Of a DNA stretch of 49,545 bases, positions 23,198 to 32,200 are shown one piece after another (the first letter of the stretch is position 1; each line of letters starts with the position of its first letter). Position numbers and translations under genes: made by a program. Under the pieces are notes generated by a model. The model saw only the letters and a list, made by a program, of their open reading frames with translations. It was not told the DNA's origin and did no database searches. The DNA is from a virus. Location of the stretch: IMG/VR virus record IMGVR_UViG_3300027759_000128, positions 1 to 49,545 of that record; one strand, written 5' to 3'.

Positions 23198-24457
23198 TTA
23201 TTCGTAACTGATCTTCTCTTCTATTCTGTCCATCCAGCCCTTAGATTCGCTGTGGGGCCAAACTCTCCAAGAAACTGGCTGCTTATCGCTTTCGTACTCC
23301 CTCCAGATTTGAATGAACTTATCGTCAGGATTCATACTTATTAGACCTTTTAATTCTCCTCCGGAAAGATCTTGTCGGTGCAGATCGTTACCGTCAGAGT
23401 CTAAAAAAGCTACTGCTGCTGAATCGTAGTCAGTTTCTGTTAGAACTCCCTTATATACATTTATACAATATTTTATTTTGCTAACCAGCCCTGTTTCGTA
23501 GTCAGAAATTATGGGAGGAAACTGATTGGCTATAGTCTCTTGGTGGATCTGTCTTGTTTTAAACTTAAGGCCAGCGTATCTTTCATAATCTTGTAAAGTT
23601 CTTTCAGTTCCAAAACCAAAACCTTCTAAACTCTTTCTTTTGCAAGGCGGACATCCGCCCTCGTCCATTTCAAACAAGGCTCTAAATCTTGCGTAAGAGG
23701 CTTTGTCTAAATCACCGTAAGTAGAGTGATCGTCCCAATGTCTTTGCTTTCCTTTTCTTGTGTATTCGTGCCAAACTATAGGTCGGTGTGGAGAAAACAT
23801 ATCGTATCCATGAGTGTAGGCTCTGGCAGATAAACTGGTCTCTTCTCCATGAAAATAGAATTTTGCATCGTAAGGAACCTCTTTAGCAAACTTACCAATA
23901 GTGAATATAAAGTGACCTGATAAAAATCTAGTTTTAAATGGTTCTATTCTATTTTCCCAATTAGGTACATGAAATGGCTGTAAAAACACTGCGCCTTCTG
24001 GTAAAAATCTCATGATGTTTAATCCCCACACTTCTTGTACTCTGCCTGTTGGATCGTTCTCTGGAAAATAGCCTGGAATGTAAGCGGAGATAATTGGTTT
24101 TTTGTGGCCTTTAACTTGTAAATAGCTAACGTAGTCCTTTAAAGTTCTGTCCCAATTCTTTGTAAATCTGTGATGAGAATCTAATTGAAAGTAGTAGTCT
24201 TCTCCGTTGTAGTAATCTTGAATTTTATTTCTTACCCAACAAACTCCTTTAGAGTCTTTGTGATTGATATCCAGTATGGTAAATCTATTGTCATTTATAA
24301 ACTCAGTTAAAGTATCCCAAGCGTCTTCATCAGAGTGTTGCCAACCCACACAGATATGTAAGTTTTCTGGTTCTTGACAGTTATTGATTAGATCACGTAA
24401 AGTTGGTAAAAGTTCGGGGTCTCTATAAGACGCTATCGAAACGAAGATTTTTGACAT
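23198..24457 (-). CDS. GT60-type polypeptide GlcNAc-transferase-like glycosyltransferase (copy 2)
   Basis: A 419-residue paralogue of the protein at 17608-18879. FVSIASYRDPELLPTLRDL (5-23), GVCWVRNKIQDYY, FQLDSHHRFTKNWDRTL with D-S-H at 93-95, LSGHFIFTIGKFAKE, FHGEETSLSARAYTHGYD and RPIVWHEYTR are the GT60 (GlcNAc family) elements in order. The C-terminal region starts with ERTLQDYERYAGLKFKTR, like copy 1, and ends GWMDRIEEK. CPPCKRK at about 267-273 is a Cys pair absent from copy 1. It lies between two repeat-fibre genes, so it is probably made with them and may act on them. Donor and acceptor are inferred from the family. Confidence 0.85.
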   Translation of the reverse strand: MSKIFVSIASYRDPELLPTLRDLINNCQEPENLHICVGWQHSDEDAWDTLTEFINDNRFTILDINHKDSKGVCWVRNKIQDYYNGEDYYFQLDSHHRFTKNWDRTLKDYVSYLQVKGHKKPIISAYIPGYFPENDPTGRVQEVWGLNIMRFLPEGAVFLQPFHVPNWENRIEPFKTRFLSGHFIFTIGKFAKEVPYDAKFYFHGEETSLSARAYTHGYDMFSPHRPIVWHEYTRKGKQRHWDDHSTYGDLDKASYARFRALFEMDEGGCPPCKRKSLEGFGFGTERTLQDYERYAGLKFKTRQIHQETIANQFPPIISDYETGLVSKIKYCINVYKGVLTETDYDSAAVAFLDSDGNDLHRQDLSGGELKGLISMNPDDKFIQIWREYESDKQPVSWRVWPHSESKGWMDRIEEKISYE

Positions 24458-24514
24458 AACTCAATATTAAACAATTTTTGGAACTTAATAAAATTTTAGT
24501 TTAAAGTGCTATTA

Positions 24515-26290
24515 CTAAAGAGGTTGACAACTTGTGGTTATGTTAACTGTAACGGTGGTAGCGCCTCTAACAAAAGTGCTTCCATGAGCATAATAGTCTC
24601 CATCTATATATACTACATTAACCATTCGATAAGAACTAAATCCGTAAACGTGGTATTCGTTGGTAAGAACATCTCCATAACCGTATTGGCCTCTTGTCAC
24701 CGTTGTTGATGGAGTATTTCCAAAGGTAACTTCGCTTCCATCAGTACAACCAGCATTAAAATACATATCTGCCTGAACTCCGTTATTTGCAGTGACTGTA
24801 AAATCTCCATCAACTGCTGTGTCTAAATAAAATTGGAAAACGTACTTATTCAATCCGTTTACATAAAGTCCTCCAAAACTTAAAGTAGCTGATGTCGGCC
24901 AACTGAAGTTGGTAGAAGCCCTAGCATAATAAGTTCTACCTCCTACTACACTAAATGTTTTATTTGTGTTAGAATCGTAATCTACAGTAACATCGTTTAT
25001 TGTATTACCAGCGCTATCAAAAATATGAAGTCTTCTTGTTGAAGTTCCATAAGTAGGTTTTGGATATGCCGGCTGATCTGCTGTGGCTTGCACAAATAAA
25101 GAATCATCTTGATATATTATTCCGCCTGCATATAAAACATCACCAGGGGTTGCAAATACCTCGTTAACGATATTACCTCCATTTTTATTTATGGCTATGT
25201 TTCCATCTAAGAAAATTAAACCAGTTTCATTGTATTCAAAATTACTATAGTATAATGCAGTTATAGGTATTGCAGGTCTAGATGTACTAACTGCAGGTGT
25301 ATTACTTACTGCCGGCGTATTAGATACTGCTGGCGTTGTTGATATCGAAACGCTTGGAGTACTAGATATAGAAACGCTTGGAGTGACAGAACTAGACGGC
25401 GTAACAGATATAGAAGGAGTTACCGATTGACTTGGTGTTCTAGTAGGCGTAATAGATACCGATGGAGTTTCTGATACAGATGGAGTTACAGATATGCTAG
25501 GAGTTCTAGTCGGAGTAATAGATACTGAAGGAGTAACTGATACTGAAGGCGTTACCGATTGACTTGGCGTTCTAGTAGGTGTAATAGATATTGAAGGAGT
25601 AACAGAAGTCGATGGCGTAATAGACACCGATGGAGTAACAGATATCGATGGAGTAGCAGAAAATCCTGGGGTTACAGATATACTAGGCGTTCTAGATATA
25701 GAAACGCTTGGAGTACTAGATATAGAAACGCTTGGAGTCACTGTAATACTAGGAGTCGTAGATATACTTGGAGTTCTAGATATGGATACACTAGGCGTTG
25801 CTGATAAACTAGGCGTTGCCGATAAACTAGGTGTAACAGATACAGAAGCTGTAACGGATGACGCTGGAGTAACCGAAACCGATGGAGTTACGGATACTGA
25901 TGGAGTTACAGATATACTAGGCGTTCTAGATATAGAAACGCTTGGGGTCATGCTAGGCGTAACTGTAACTGTAATTGAAGGAGTAACAGATATAGAAGGC
26001 GTCGCTGAAATAGAGACGCTCGGAGTAACTGAGAATGAAGGCGTTACTGATGGTGATGGAGTTGGACTTAAAGGAACAATATATCTAAAGTTACTATTTT
26101 GTCCGCAAGCGTCCATATTTTCCAAAACTATGTATTGAGCTGCATCAGGAACAGATACAACATAACCAGCGTCCAAAGTACTAGCTTTAACATTCTGTTC
26201 AACTATATTGTTAAAGTTGTCCCAATAGATAGTAAAAGGCCCCGTTGCCATTCCTCTCTTTGTAATTTGTATGTATATTGATTGTGCCAT
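24515..26290 (-). CDS. repeat-rich tail fibre-like protein (591 aa)
   Basis: A 591-residue protein. Residues 1-74 form a small N-terminal beta domain (SIYIQITKRGMATGPFTIYW). Residues 75-337 are S-x-T-P repeats with TPTRTPSQSV variants. The last ~250 residues are beta-rich, with segments such as GLIFLDGNIAINKNGG, RRLHIFDSAGNTINDVTVDY and YVFQFYLDTAVDGDFTV, ending CQPL. I recognise no family for the tip. The order N-domain, shaft and beta tip is typical of phage fibres, and the shaft is shared with the three neighbouring fibre genes. It probably binds host surface or other fibres. Confidence 0.7.
   Translation of the reverse strand: MAQSIYIQITKRGMATGPFTIYWDNFNNIVEQNVKASTLDAGYVVSVPDAAQYIVLENMDACGQNSNFRYIVPLSPTPSPSVTPSFSVTPSVSISATPSISVTPSITVTVTPSMTPSVSISRTPSISVTPSVSVTPSVSVTPASSVTASVSVTPSLSATPSLSATPSVSISRTPSISTTPSITVTPSVSISSTPSVSISRTPSISVTPGFSATPSISVTPSVSITPSTSVTPSISITPTRTPSQSVTPSVSVTPSVSITPTRTPSISVTPSVSETPSVSITPTRTPSQSVTPSISVTPSSSVTPSVSISSTPSVSISTTPAVSNTPAVSNTPAVSTSRPAIPITALYYSNFEYNETGLIFLDGNIAINKNGGNIVNEVFATPGDVLYAGGIIYQDDSLFVQATADQPAYPKPTYGTSTRRLHIFDSAGNTINDVTVDYDSNTNKTFSVVGGRTYYARASTNFSWPTSATLSFGGLYVNGLNKYVFQFYLDTAVDGDFTVTANNGVQADMYFNAGCTDGSEVTFGNTPSTTVTRGQYGYGDVLTNEYHVYGFSSYRMVNVVYIDGDYYAHGSTFVRGATTVTVNITTSCQPL
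25281..26068 (-). repeat. Ser/Thr-Pro repeat block of the 591-aa fibre
   Basis: About 260 residues of hexapeptide repeats, many of the form SVSITPTRTPSQSVTPS. DNA units of 18 bases are closely similar to those of the other three fibre genes, giving scope for recombination between them. Confidence 0.9.
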
Positions 26291-26296
26291 TTTCTA

Positions 26297-27460
26297 TTAA
26301 CAAGTTGAAAATTGTGCTTGTACAACACCTCCGCTAACAGAAAATATTGCACCAGCACTATTAGCTATAGAAGTTATATTTGTAAATAAGACGTTGTATG
26401 ATTGATACAGTTTAACTCCGCTTGCTACATCTGTAACGCTAACACCTCCAACTAATCCGAAATAAACATTACTTGCATTTGCTACAGGGAATCCGTTAGA
26501 CTGTATAAAGCAAGGATTGTAGTAAGTTCCTATTGTATTACCCAAAATAGGAGTGATTGATACCGAAGGAGTTATGGATACGCTAGGAGTTCTACTTATA
26601 GAAACGCTAGGCGTAACTGATATCGAAGGAGTGACAGACAATCCTGGGGTTACAGATATACTAGGCGTTGATGATATAGAAATACTCGGAGTAATTGATA
26701 TGCTTATCGAAGGAGTCAAAGATATTGTAGGACTCAAAGATGGAGAAACAGTTATCGATGGAGTCTTAGACGGACTTGGAGTGATAGAAACGCTAGGCGT
26801 AACCGATATAGAAGGCGTATTTGAAGGAGTCAATCCAGGCGTTAAAGAAATACTTGGAGTTGGACTAGGCGGCGGTATTACTGATTGAATAAAGAAATCA
26901 AATGTTGGATCTTGAAAAATACAAACATAATCAGGATCGGTAAATACTATTACTCCTTGAGCATAGAATACATTTCCTACTTTTTTATTATTAACTAAGG
27001 TATCAATTAAGTTACCGTTTCCGTCGTCAACAATGTGATAGTTAGTACTGTCTGGATTTAGAGGCAATAGATGCAAACTATTTCTAGCTACTTGCTCCCC
27101 AAATTCGTTTCTTGGAATATAGAAAAAAGCTATTTGAGAGTTTTGAGCCAAAGGAAAGTATCTAGTATCCTCGTCGCCAGATCCAGATGCGGCGGTAGAT
27201 TGCCACTGAGGATCGTAACCGCTACCAGTTGCTAATAGAGAACCTGAGATATATTCTTTATAATAAAGTTGTTGAATCAACTCGTAGTTAAGAGCGTTGT
27301 TATCCAAAGAACCAGTCACGGTCATAGGATGATTAAAGCCCCTATTTATTGTGATTCCAACATCGTCTAAAGATTGACTATAATATGATGAAGAATACTT
27401 TAATTTAATAGGAGCTGAAGATATATCTGAAAACCTTATCGTATTCTTCGAGCTGCTCAT
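26297..27460 (-). CDS. virion protein with short Ser/Thr-Pro repeat segment (387 aa)
   Basis: A 387-residue protein. Residues 1-195 look like a structural domain of T4-like marine phages: IAFFYIPRNEFGEQVARNSL, HIVDDGNGNLIDTL, GNVFYAQGVIVFTD. That pattern, with a D-D-G-x-G-N turn and 'G-N-V-F-Y-x-x-G-V', is one I associate with baseplate-near or fibre-attachment proteins. A repeat segment of ~110 residues follows, then a ~75-residue tip (GTYYNPCFIQSNGFPVAN to FSTC). It joins the conserved structural block to the fibre block and may attach the fibres. Exact role unknown. Confidence 0.65.
   Translation of the reverse strand: MSSSKNTIRFSDISSAPIKLKYSSSYYSQSLDDVGITINRGFNHPMTVTGSLDNNALNYELIQQLYYKEYISGSLLATGSGYDPQWQSTAASGSGDEDTRYFPLAQNSQIAFFYIPRNEFGEQVARNSLHLLPLNPDSTNYHIVDDGNGNLIDTLVNNKKVGNVFYAQGVIVFTDPDYVCIFQDPTFDFFIQSVIPPPSPTPSISLTPGLTPSNTPSISVTPSVSITPSPSKTPSITVSPSLSPTISLTPSISISITPSISISSTPSISVTPGLSVTPSISVTPSVSISRTPSVSITPSVSITPILGNTIGTYYNPCFIQSNGFPVANASNVYFGLVGGVSVTDVASGVKLYQSYNVLFTNITSIANSAGAIFSVSGGVVQAQFSTC
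26550..26880 (-). repeat. Ser/Thr-Pro repeat block of the 387-aa virion protein
   Basis: The shortest of the repeat blocks, about 110 residues, beginning PPPSPTPSISLTPG. The units have the same hexapeptide pattern as the other three genes. Confidence 0.85.
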
Positions 27461-27469
27461 TGTTTATTT

Positions 27470-28540
27470 TTACCAGTCTAATTTAACTCTAATTAATGCC
27501 TCTTTTGTAAAATCCTTAGTTAAAGGTTTTGACATTTTAGCCACAGCCAACAATTCATTATTGTCATTGTACATACCAACAGTTGTAGGGAATGTTTGAG
27601 GGCTATTAATAAAGTTAGAATAAACCAAGTTACCAGAACCAGATATGAATGAAGGGTTACTAGTGTAATTGTATTCTCCGTTTTTAACTCTTACAAATAT
27701 ATAGTTAGAAGAAATTGTCTCTTGAGAATTTAATTGGAAACCAGATCCTGTTGAAGAAAATGCTCTAGCTCCGCTTACAAATAGTTCTAGTGCTTTTAAG
27801 TGATTTGATAATAAAGAGCTAGCCGCAGTACTACCAGTCATTTGGGCATTTAATCCTCCTGAACCAACTGGCAATGCCAAAGCTGCAGGGTTTAATAGGA
27901 TTGTGCCCATATCAGGTAAGTAGAAACCATAAGATCCCGAAACTGTGTAGCCTTTTGAAGCTCCTGTTAATGTTGGAGATGAAGCTGCACTACCATTAGA
28001 TCCTGAAATCAAATTGTATACTCTTCCACCGTCAACGTAAGTTATAGTAGAGATATCGTTAGAGTTATCAGTTAAAGATAATAAAGCAGATCCTGTACCT
28101 AACACTAAATTAAAAGTGCCTGGCATTAAACTTTCCTTGTATCTGTTTCTATCAACCGGGATAGCAATCAAATTTAAAGAGGAAGTAATGCCTGTTCCGT
28201 TATAAGAGAAATCTATTGGAGATTCTGCATCTCCGTAAATTAGGTTTCTGTATTGACCGAAAGTAATTCTACTTGGAGTATTTTGAGGGATCAAAGCGTT
28301 CAATGGCGCAGAACCAGATCCGTAAATGTGTCCGTAAGCAATAGAAAACTGAATGGCAGCATTGCTAAGATTAGAAGCTGTTTGATATACATCTAAATAA
28401 TAGCTAGATGACAAAGATGCTTGAGTAACCGATGCTGTAAAAAATTGAGTAAGAACGGGAGAATTTGTGCTCCATGCTGGTGCCGTTACTGAGTCTGCTG
28501 AAATCACAAAGTCTGTTGCGTCTAATCTTGAGAATGACAT
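27470..28540 (-). CDS. T4-like marine phage structural protein (356 aa)
   Basis: A 356-residue beta-rich protein. The C-terminal region YNYTSNPSFISGSG followed by TTVGMYNDNNELLAVAKMSK is a block common in virion proteins of T4-like marine phages. ITFGQYRNLIYGDAE and AIPVDRNRYKESLMPGTF in the first half are also typical. The C-terminus ends in a beta-strand, VKLDW. In this gene order it lies between the tail/baseplate genes and the fibres, so it is probably part of the baseplate periphery or a fibre adaptor. The last domain is repeated as a separate gene at 9019-9324. Confidence 0.65.
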   Translation of the reverse strand: MSFSRLDATDFVISADSVTAPAWSTNSPVLTQFFTASVTQASLSSSYYLDVYQTASNLSNAAIQFSIAYGHIYGSGSAPLNALIPQNTPSRITFGQYRNLIYGDAESPIDFSYNGTGITSSLNLIAIPVDRNRYKESLMPGTFNLVLGTGSALLSLTDNSNDISTITYVDGGRVYNLISGSNGSAASSPTLTGASKGYTVSGSYGFYLPDMGTILLNPAALALPVGSGGLNAQMTGSTAASSLLSNHLKALELFVSGARAFSSTGSGFQLNSQETISSNYIFVRVKNGEYNYTSNPSFISGSGNLVYSNFINSPQTFPTTVGMYNDNNELLAVAKMSKPLTKDFTKEALIRVKLDW

Positions 28541-28549
28541 AGTTTAATA

Positions 28550-29209
28550 TTATTGTGTTACTTTTGTAATGTTTACTGGTACGCTTATTCTAGCTCCTGA
28601 ATCTCTACCAACGATAACCAAAGTGGTATACAATGTAGAGTTATTTCCGAATAAGGTATTTAATGTTGTAGCTGACAAGTTGATTGTTGTACCGATTACA
28701 GTCTTACTAACGTTAGTACCGATTGTAGTCGTAGTGTTCAATGCTGTAGCTTCTGGAGTATTAACGCCCAAACCATTGAAGGCACTCATTGTTCTAACGT
28801 CTCCGATAGTAGCAACGTAGCCTGATTGTTCGTAAGTGCTTGTAGCACCTAAGTAGTTCAAAGTTTGAGGAGTAATAGAAAGAGAAGCTCCTTGACGTAA
28901 AGAGATTGAGTTGTAGCCCACATCAATGATAGGAAGCTTAGCAGTACCTCTTGGTAAGGTAACTAACTTGTACTTCATAATCTCTTGATCGTTAGGATAG
29001 GCCTGTAAAATAGGCATTGCCTCGATAGCCTCTCCGTAGAACGCTGACCCAGATGGGTGGTTCGGATTGTAAAGGGTATAATCGATCTCGTCGTCAGACA
29101 AAGAAAATTGAGAAATTCTAAAAGAACCATCGTTTCTTGCCAAAAGTTCTCTGCCCTTTTTGGTTAGGATGGCGTCTACTACTACTGATGTGTTACTTAA
29201 ATATGACAT
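28550..29209 (-). CDS. T4-like marine phage structural protein (219 aa)
   Basis: A 219-residue protein beginning SNTSVVVDAILTKKGRELLA, then DGSFRISQFSLSDDEIDYTL. This opening ('L-T-K-K-G-R-E-L-L-A ... F-x-L-x-D-D-E-I-D-Y') is a well-marked pattern of virion proteins in cyanophages and other marine T4-like phages. The rest is Thr-rich and beta-strand-rich. Two promoter-like motifs precede it, suggesting strong late expression. Its place in the particle is not known. Confidence 0.7.
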   Translation of the reverse strand: MSYLSNTSVVVDAILTKKGRELLARNDGSFRISQFSLSDDEIDYTLYNPNHPSGSAFYGEAIEAMPILQAYPNDQEIMKYKLVTLPRGTAKLPIIDVGYNSISLRQGASLSITPQTLNYLGATSTYEQSGYVATIGDVRTMSAFNGLGVNTPEATALNTTTTIGTNVSKTVIGTTINLSATTLNTLFGNNSTLYTTLVIVGRDSGARISVPVNITKVTQ

Positions 29210-29224
29210 TTTGTGTGCTTTGTA

Positions 29225-29234
29225 AATAAATATT
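29225..29234 (-). promoter_or_regulatory. candidate late promoter motif (sense AATATTTATT)
   Basis: Sense-strand AATATTTATT ending 15 bases before the ATG at 29209; the nearer of two copies in this gap. Confidence 0.5.
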
Positions 29235-29279
29235 GTCTAAAACCGTTTTGAAATATAACCTTTTTCTATCTAACTAGTA

Positions 29280-29290
29280 TATAAATATTT
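29280..29290 (-). promoter_or_regulatory. candidate late promoter motif (sense AAATATTTATA)
   Basis: The second copy in the same 90-base gap, nine bases after the stop of the 1366-residue gene and about 70 bases before the ATG at 29209. Two copies ~55 bases apart may give tandem start sites. Confidence 0.45.
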
Positions 29291-29298
29291 GTGGTACC

Positions 29299-32200
29299 TT
29301 ATATTAAATTCTGTTGTTTCAATGCTTTAACTAAATTTCCTGAATTTCTGCGTACCAACGGGTTAATATATTGCGGGAATATTAGACCGTCTTGAGGTAT
29401 ATTTGCGCTTGAGGTATAGTCCAGTATTAGATTGGTCTCATCAGGAATATGTTTCAGCACTATGTATCTAGATACATAACTTGGAAACCCGATACTTGCA
29501 GGATTGTCTATATTGTTTAAGCTTAATCCTCTATCAACAGTTACGTAGTAATATGACGTACCAGCCTCTTGAGCTTGATAAGTTGATACTACTCTGAATT
29601 CATCCTCTCTTCCGAATGCTCTAGAAGACGAATTATAGAATCTTAACATGTCCCCTTTTTCAAGAGTGAATGGGAATACTGGGGTTTCCATTCCGTAAGC
29701 TGTTGGACCTCCGAATGTAAAGCTACCGTAATATTGAGATTGAACTGGAGAAATTCTTAAAGTCGTATTGTTTATTGCGTACCATTTACTATTAGATGCA
29801 GATTCGGTAACAGAATTAAAGAAGATTGTTTGAGTTTGATTTTGAACAACTCCAGGCGTAAAAGCGGAAACATCGAGTAATTCTGGGGCTAAGAATAAAC
29901 TAGGATCTCCTGGCATTACTTGGGTTAAAGTAATTGGGAAGGTAGCACCGGCATTATATTCTACAAAAAGTGTTTGATCAGAGTATCCTAAATTTATACC
30001 TGCAGAGGTAACTGGCCTTCTTAAACCGATTCTAACATTCTGAGTAGTATTAGTAAAGAAATAATTAATTGTAATGGTATAACTGAATTGAACTCCGGGA
30101 GGTACTAAAGTAGAACTAATGGAAAAATTGCCTATGCTATTACTACTATTAGGTGTAAAATAATCTGCAGATCCAGTAGCTCTAAAAGAATCCTGAACAG
30201 CAAAAGGATCTTTAAACAAATAGGTAAGAACTCCAGTAGATCCTGTATTATATAAAACTGGAGAATATCTAAATCCACCTTCAAACAAAGATAAGTTTTG
30301 GTTGTTTGTTAAGAATTGAATATTTTGATCCGAAGGATCATAGTCGAATAAAGATATGTCTACTGTTTCTCCTGATTTGAATACATTTTGAACTGTAAAA
30401 ATATTTTCGTTTGCCTTTGTTAAATTTAATACATTTTGATCGTTATTGAAAACATATTTGATCTGAGCATTTACTCTACCAGGCAATTGAAAAGAAGACG
30501 AGTACATATCCACTAAATAAGCATACTGAAACTTTACCTTATCTATTGCTGCTGTACTACCGTAAGATTCATCTCCTTGAGTGTAATCTGTGTACTTAGC
30601 ACTTATAGTTTTAGATCCGTAATATCTTGGTATCGTAAAAGAATTCAACCTATAATTAGTATCCTGTAATTCTGCATAAGGATTGTTAGGATTCGTGTAA
30701 GTATTATAGTTATCAGTCAAAGCTCTGTTTATCGATTGAGTGATTAATCCCAAATTAATAGGAGTTAACTGATCGGACGTATAATCTAAATCCAAGAATC
30801 TTTGTGATCTAACAGAAGCAGATATATTCTGATAAAGATAATTTAAAGAATATGTGGTATAAGTTGTTTGAATGCCATTATATTCAATAGAAGAAACTTC
30901 AGTTTGATCTCCTATAGAAGTCTGAGTAGTAGCAGTAATCACTGTGCCTCCAAATTCTCCGTTATATAGCTCTATTCCATCTGTACTAGTGTAAGGAATT
31001 AATCCCAAAGAAGAAGTGTAAAAACCAGAATTATTCGTACTTCCTGAAATAGCTCCAGCAATACCTCCATTCACATAAATCATATCTATTGATTGAGATA
31101 GATTATTATCCATGCTCATGCTAGGCTCGTGTCTAGCGTACTTATTTCTTTCTAGAATGTGACTTTTAACAATAATACCTGCAGATAAATTGGCTCTAGC
31201 AGGCACAAAATCTCTAACCGTCTTGAATAATACGTTGTTATAATACTTAATCAATCTAATGTATTCCCAAACGCTGTGAGGTTTTGTATAAGACGCAAAG
31301 TAAGCATTTCTTTGTAGATCCAAAGCCGGATAAGATCCTGATGTTGCGTAGCTTGGTTTACCTATTAATTGGTTTAGATTCAAAGAAGGCAGAGACCCTG
31401 TTATGTTTGCGTTGATAGTATTTGCAGGAGAAAAACCAACTTCTACATTTGTTGAGTTAATTCTTTTATCCGTATTATAATATTGAAGTGTAGCATAAGG
31501 AGAAAGTACAGAAGCACTCAGTTCAGTAGGAGTCATGTATTCGTCCATGTGACCAAATATCGTGTGAGGACTTTCCATTGAGCCTGACATGATATCAATC
31601 TTATCGTTGTTTATTTCGAATATGCCAACGCTTCCGCTCCAATAATTTCCTCCAAACTCGTTAACAGTTAACATACTTTCAGGAATACCAAAAGTAGAAA
31701 TTAAGGCTTTAACAGATCTTTGTGTTCCTCTTGTTTTTAGTAAGTAGGGTAAATTGTGGTAAAGTCTTTTGTATAATTCTCCTTGTAATTGCTCATTTCC
31801 TATAGTAGCAATACTAGAAGTAACGTAAGTATTGATCACTTCCGATCCTGTTGGAGGCAGCAATGTTCCATCTTGATTTATACCAAATAAAGTATAAAAT
31901 AAGTTATCGGATATATTTGAGTTAGTGTATAATTCAAATCCCAATCCTTTTAATGCATCAGATACCATGTCCAAAGAAATACCGGTTTCTGGATTGTTAG
32001 TAGCTTCGTATCTTGTAGTAACGTCTTTATAGTACAACCAAATATTATCGAAGTGTTGGCCAATCATACTTAAAAATGTAGTATAAGGAGCATTGCTTGG
32101 ATCGTCTAATAAGTACTGAGGAATGGAATTTATTAATTGATCTTTGTTAGTTGCGTCATAAAGAGAAGCAGAATATAACAAAGAAGAAGTATACTGATTA

